Positions 12,750 to 13,238 of a stretch of 13,238 bases of DNA are shown in pieces. Origin of the DNA: Syntrophaceae bacterium UBA1062. Lineage in GTDB: Bacteria > Desulfobacterota > Desulfomonilia > UBA1062. The translations under genes and the position numbers were made by a program. The notes under the pieces were generated by a model. The model was not told the DNA's origin, searched no databases, and saw nothing but the letters and a program-made list of their open reading frames with translations. The stretch covers positions 1 through 13,238 of the forward strand of contig DCDF01000217.1 of assembly GCA_002316295.1 (NCBI GenBank), read 5' to 3'. Numbering within the stretch: the first letter of the stretch is position 1; every line of letters starts with the position of its first letter.

Positions 12750-13238
12750 TCAGAGCTCTCCTCCCGGGCCGGTGCGCAGCCTCTCCAGCAGAAGAAAGCC
12801 GGCCGCCGTCACGATCATGAGGATCGTGCTCATTGCCATGGCCTGGCCGTAATTCAGTGCGCCGGGCCGTCCGAGAAACCGGTAGATCGCCAGAGGCATG
12901 GTCGGGAGCTCGGGCCTGGCCAGAAAGATGGTCGCCCCGAACTCGCCGAGGCTCACCGTGAAGGCGAAGATCGCACCCACGACCAGCGGCATGCGGATCA
13001 GGGGGGCGGTAACCTTCCACCACACCTGAGACGGGGCGGCGCCCAGCAGGACAGCCGACTCTCTGAGCCCGGCCGGGATGCTTCTGAGCGCGGGCAGGAT
13101 GCTTCGCACCACAAAGGGATACGCAACGAGCGTATGGGCCAGAGGCACGATCAGCAGCGATGTGCGCAGGTTCAGCGGCGGCTCGTCGAGTGCGATGATG
13201 TAGCCGAACCCCAGGGTGACGGAAGAGGTGGCGAGCGG
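12750..13238 (-). CDS. ABC importer permease, C-terminal part (ThiP/FbpB-like), cut by the window edge
   Basis: 162 C-terminal residues are visible and the frame is open to the end of the window, so the true start lies outside. An internal GTG at 13148 is not the start: the codons upstream still encode permease-like sequence ('PLATSSVTLGFGYIIAL'). Membrane segments alternate with a cytoplasmic EAA loop ('ESAVLLGAAPSQVWWKVTAPL'), the contact site for the ATPase. 'SLGEFGATIFLARPE' and the final 'AAGFLLLERL' helix closely follow the layout of the thiamine permease ThiP and of iron permeases such as FbpB. The stop is 1 nt before the ATPase start, so the two are co-translated. FbpB/ThiP proteins are usually fused double permeases of about 500 residues; whether this one is cannot be seen. 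Confidence 0.85.
   Translation of the reverse strand, partial: PLATSSVTLGFGYIIALDEPPLNLRTSLLIVPLAHTLVAYPFVVRSILPALRSIPAGLRESAVLLGAAPSQVWWKVTAPLIRMPLVVGAIFAFTVSLGEFGATIFLARPELPTMPLAIYRFLGRPGALNYGQAMAMSTILMIVTAAGFLLLERLRTGPGGEL

Noticed and set aside
1..13238. CRISPR array, phage genes, toxin-antitoxin pair or known defence system
   Set aside because: No regularly spaced repeats, no phage structural or integrase genes and no paired small toxin/antitoxin frames were seen.

Overview
The window is about 13.2 kb of GC-rich bacterial DNA, roughly 60% G+C by eye. Genes are densely packed, Shine-Dalgarno sites are strong and the sigma-70-like promoters are recognisable. The gene content (a DUF362 protein, a split transketolase, a WHG-type TetR regulator, a very large exported DUF3857/transglutaminase protein, a PilZ protein) suggests a Desulfobacterota (former Deltaproteobacteria) or similar anaerobe. 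That is an inference from gene content; there is no rRNA or marker gene to confirm it.

Layout. (1) Positions 1-262 hold a 17-bp tandem repeat, possibly the edge of a mobile or REP-like element, and a possible 55-residue cysteine-rich small protein. (2) Positions 263-6481, all on the minus strand, form a probable seven-gene unit. In transcription order it encodes a TetR regulator, a VOC/glyoxalase-fold protein, a classical SDR, a DUF362 protein, transketolase N-terminal half, transketolase C-terminal half, and a protein with two SCP2-like repeats. A perfect 7-3-7 palindrome overlaps a candidate promoter just upstream of the VOC gene and is the best candidate TetR operator. (3) The 595-bp divergent region 6482-7076 carries promoters in both directions, several inverted and direct repeats, and a roughly 270-nt leader. 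(4) Positions 7077-11027 encode a 1316-residue exported protein made of two tandem DUF3857-transglutaminase units; the second unit has lost the catalytic Cys and His. A strong hairpin follows. (5) Positions 11310-11705 encode a small PilZ (cyclic-di-GMP) protein. (6) On the minus strand to the right edge lie an ABC transporter ATPase and the end of its permease, in the FbpBC/ThiP/PotA family.

How the genes may work together. The seven-gene unit combines ThDP-dependent two-carbon transfer (split transketolase), an NAD(P)H ketone/alcohol dehydrogenase resembling 3-ketosphinganine reductases, a metal-dependent VOC enzyme, a DUF362 protein and an SCP2 lipid-carrier-like protein, under a TetR regulator. 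This looks like a dedicated, ligand-induced pathway acting on a lipid-like or acyl substrate rather than ordinary pentose-phosphate metabolism. I cannot name the substrate. It is the best candidate here for an undescribed system. The tandem protein with a dead second transglutaminase is the second most interesting item.
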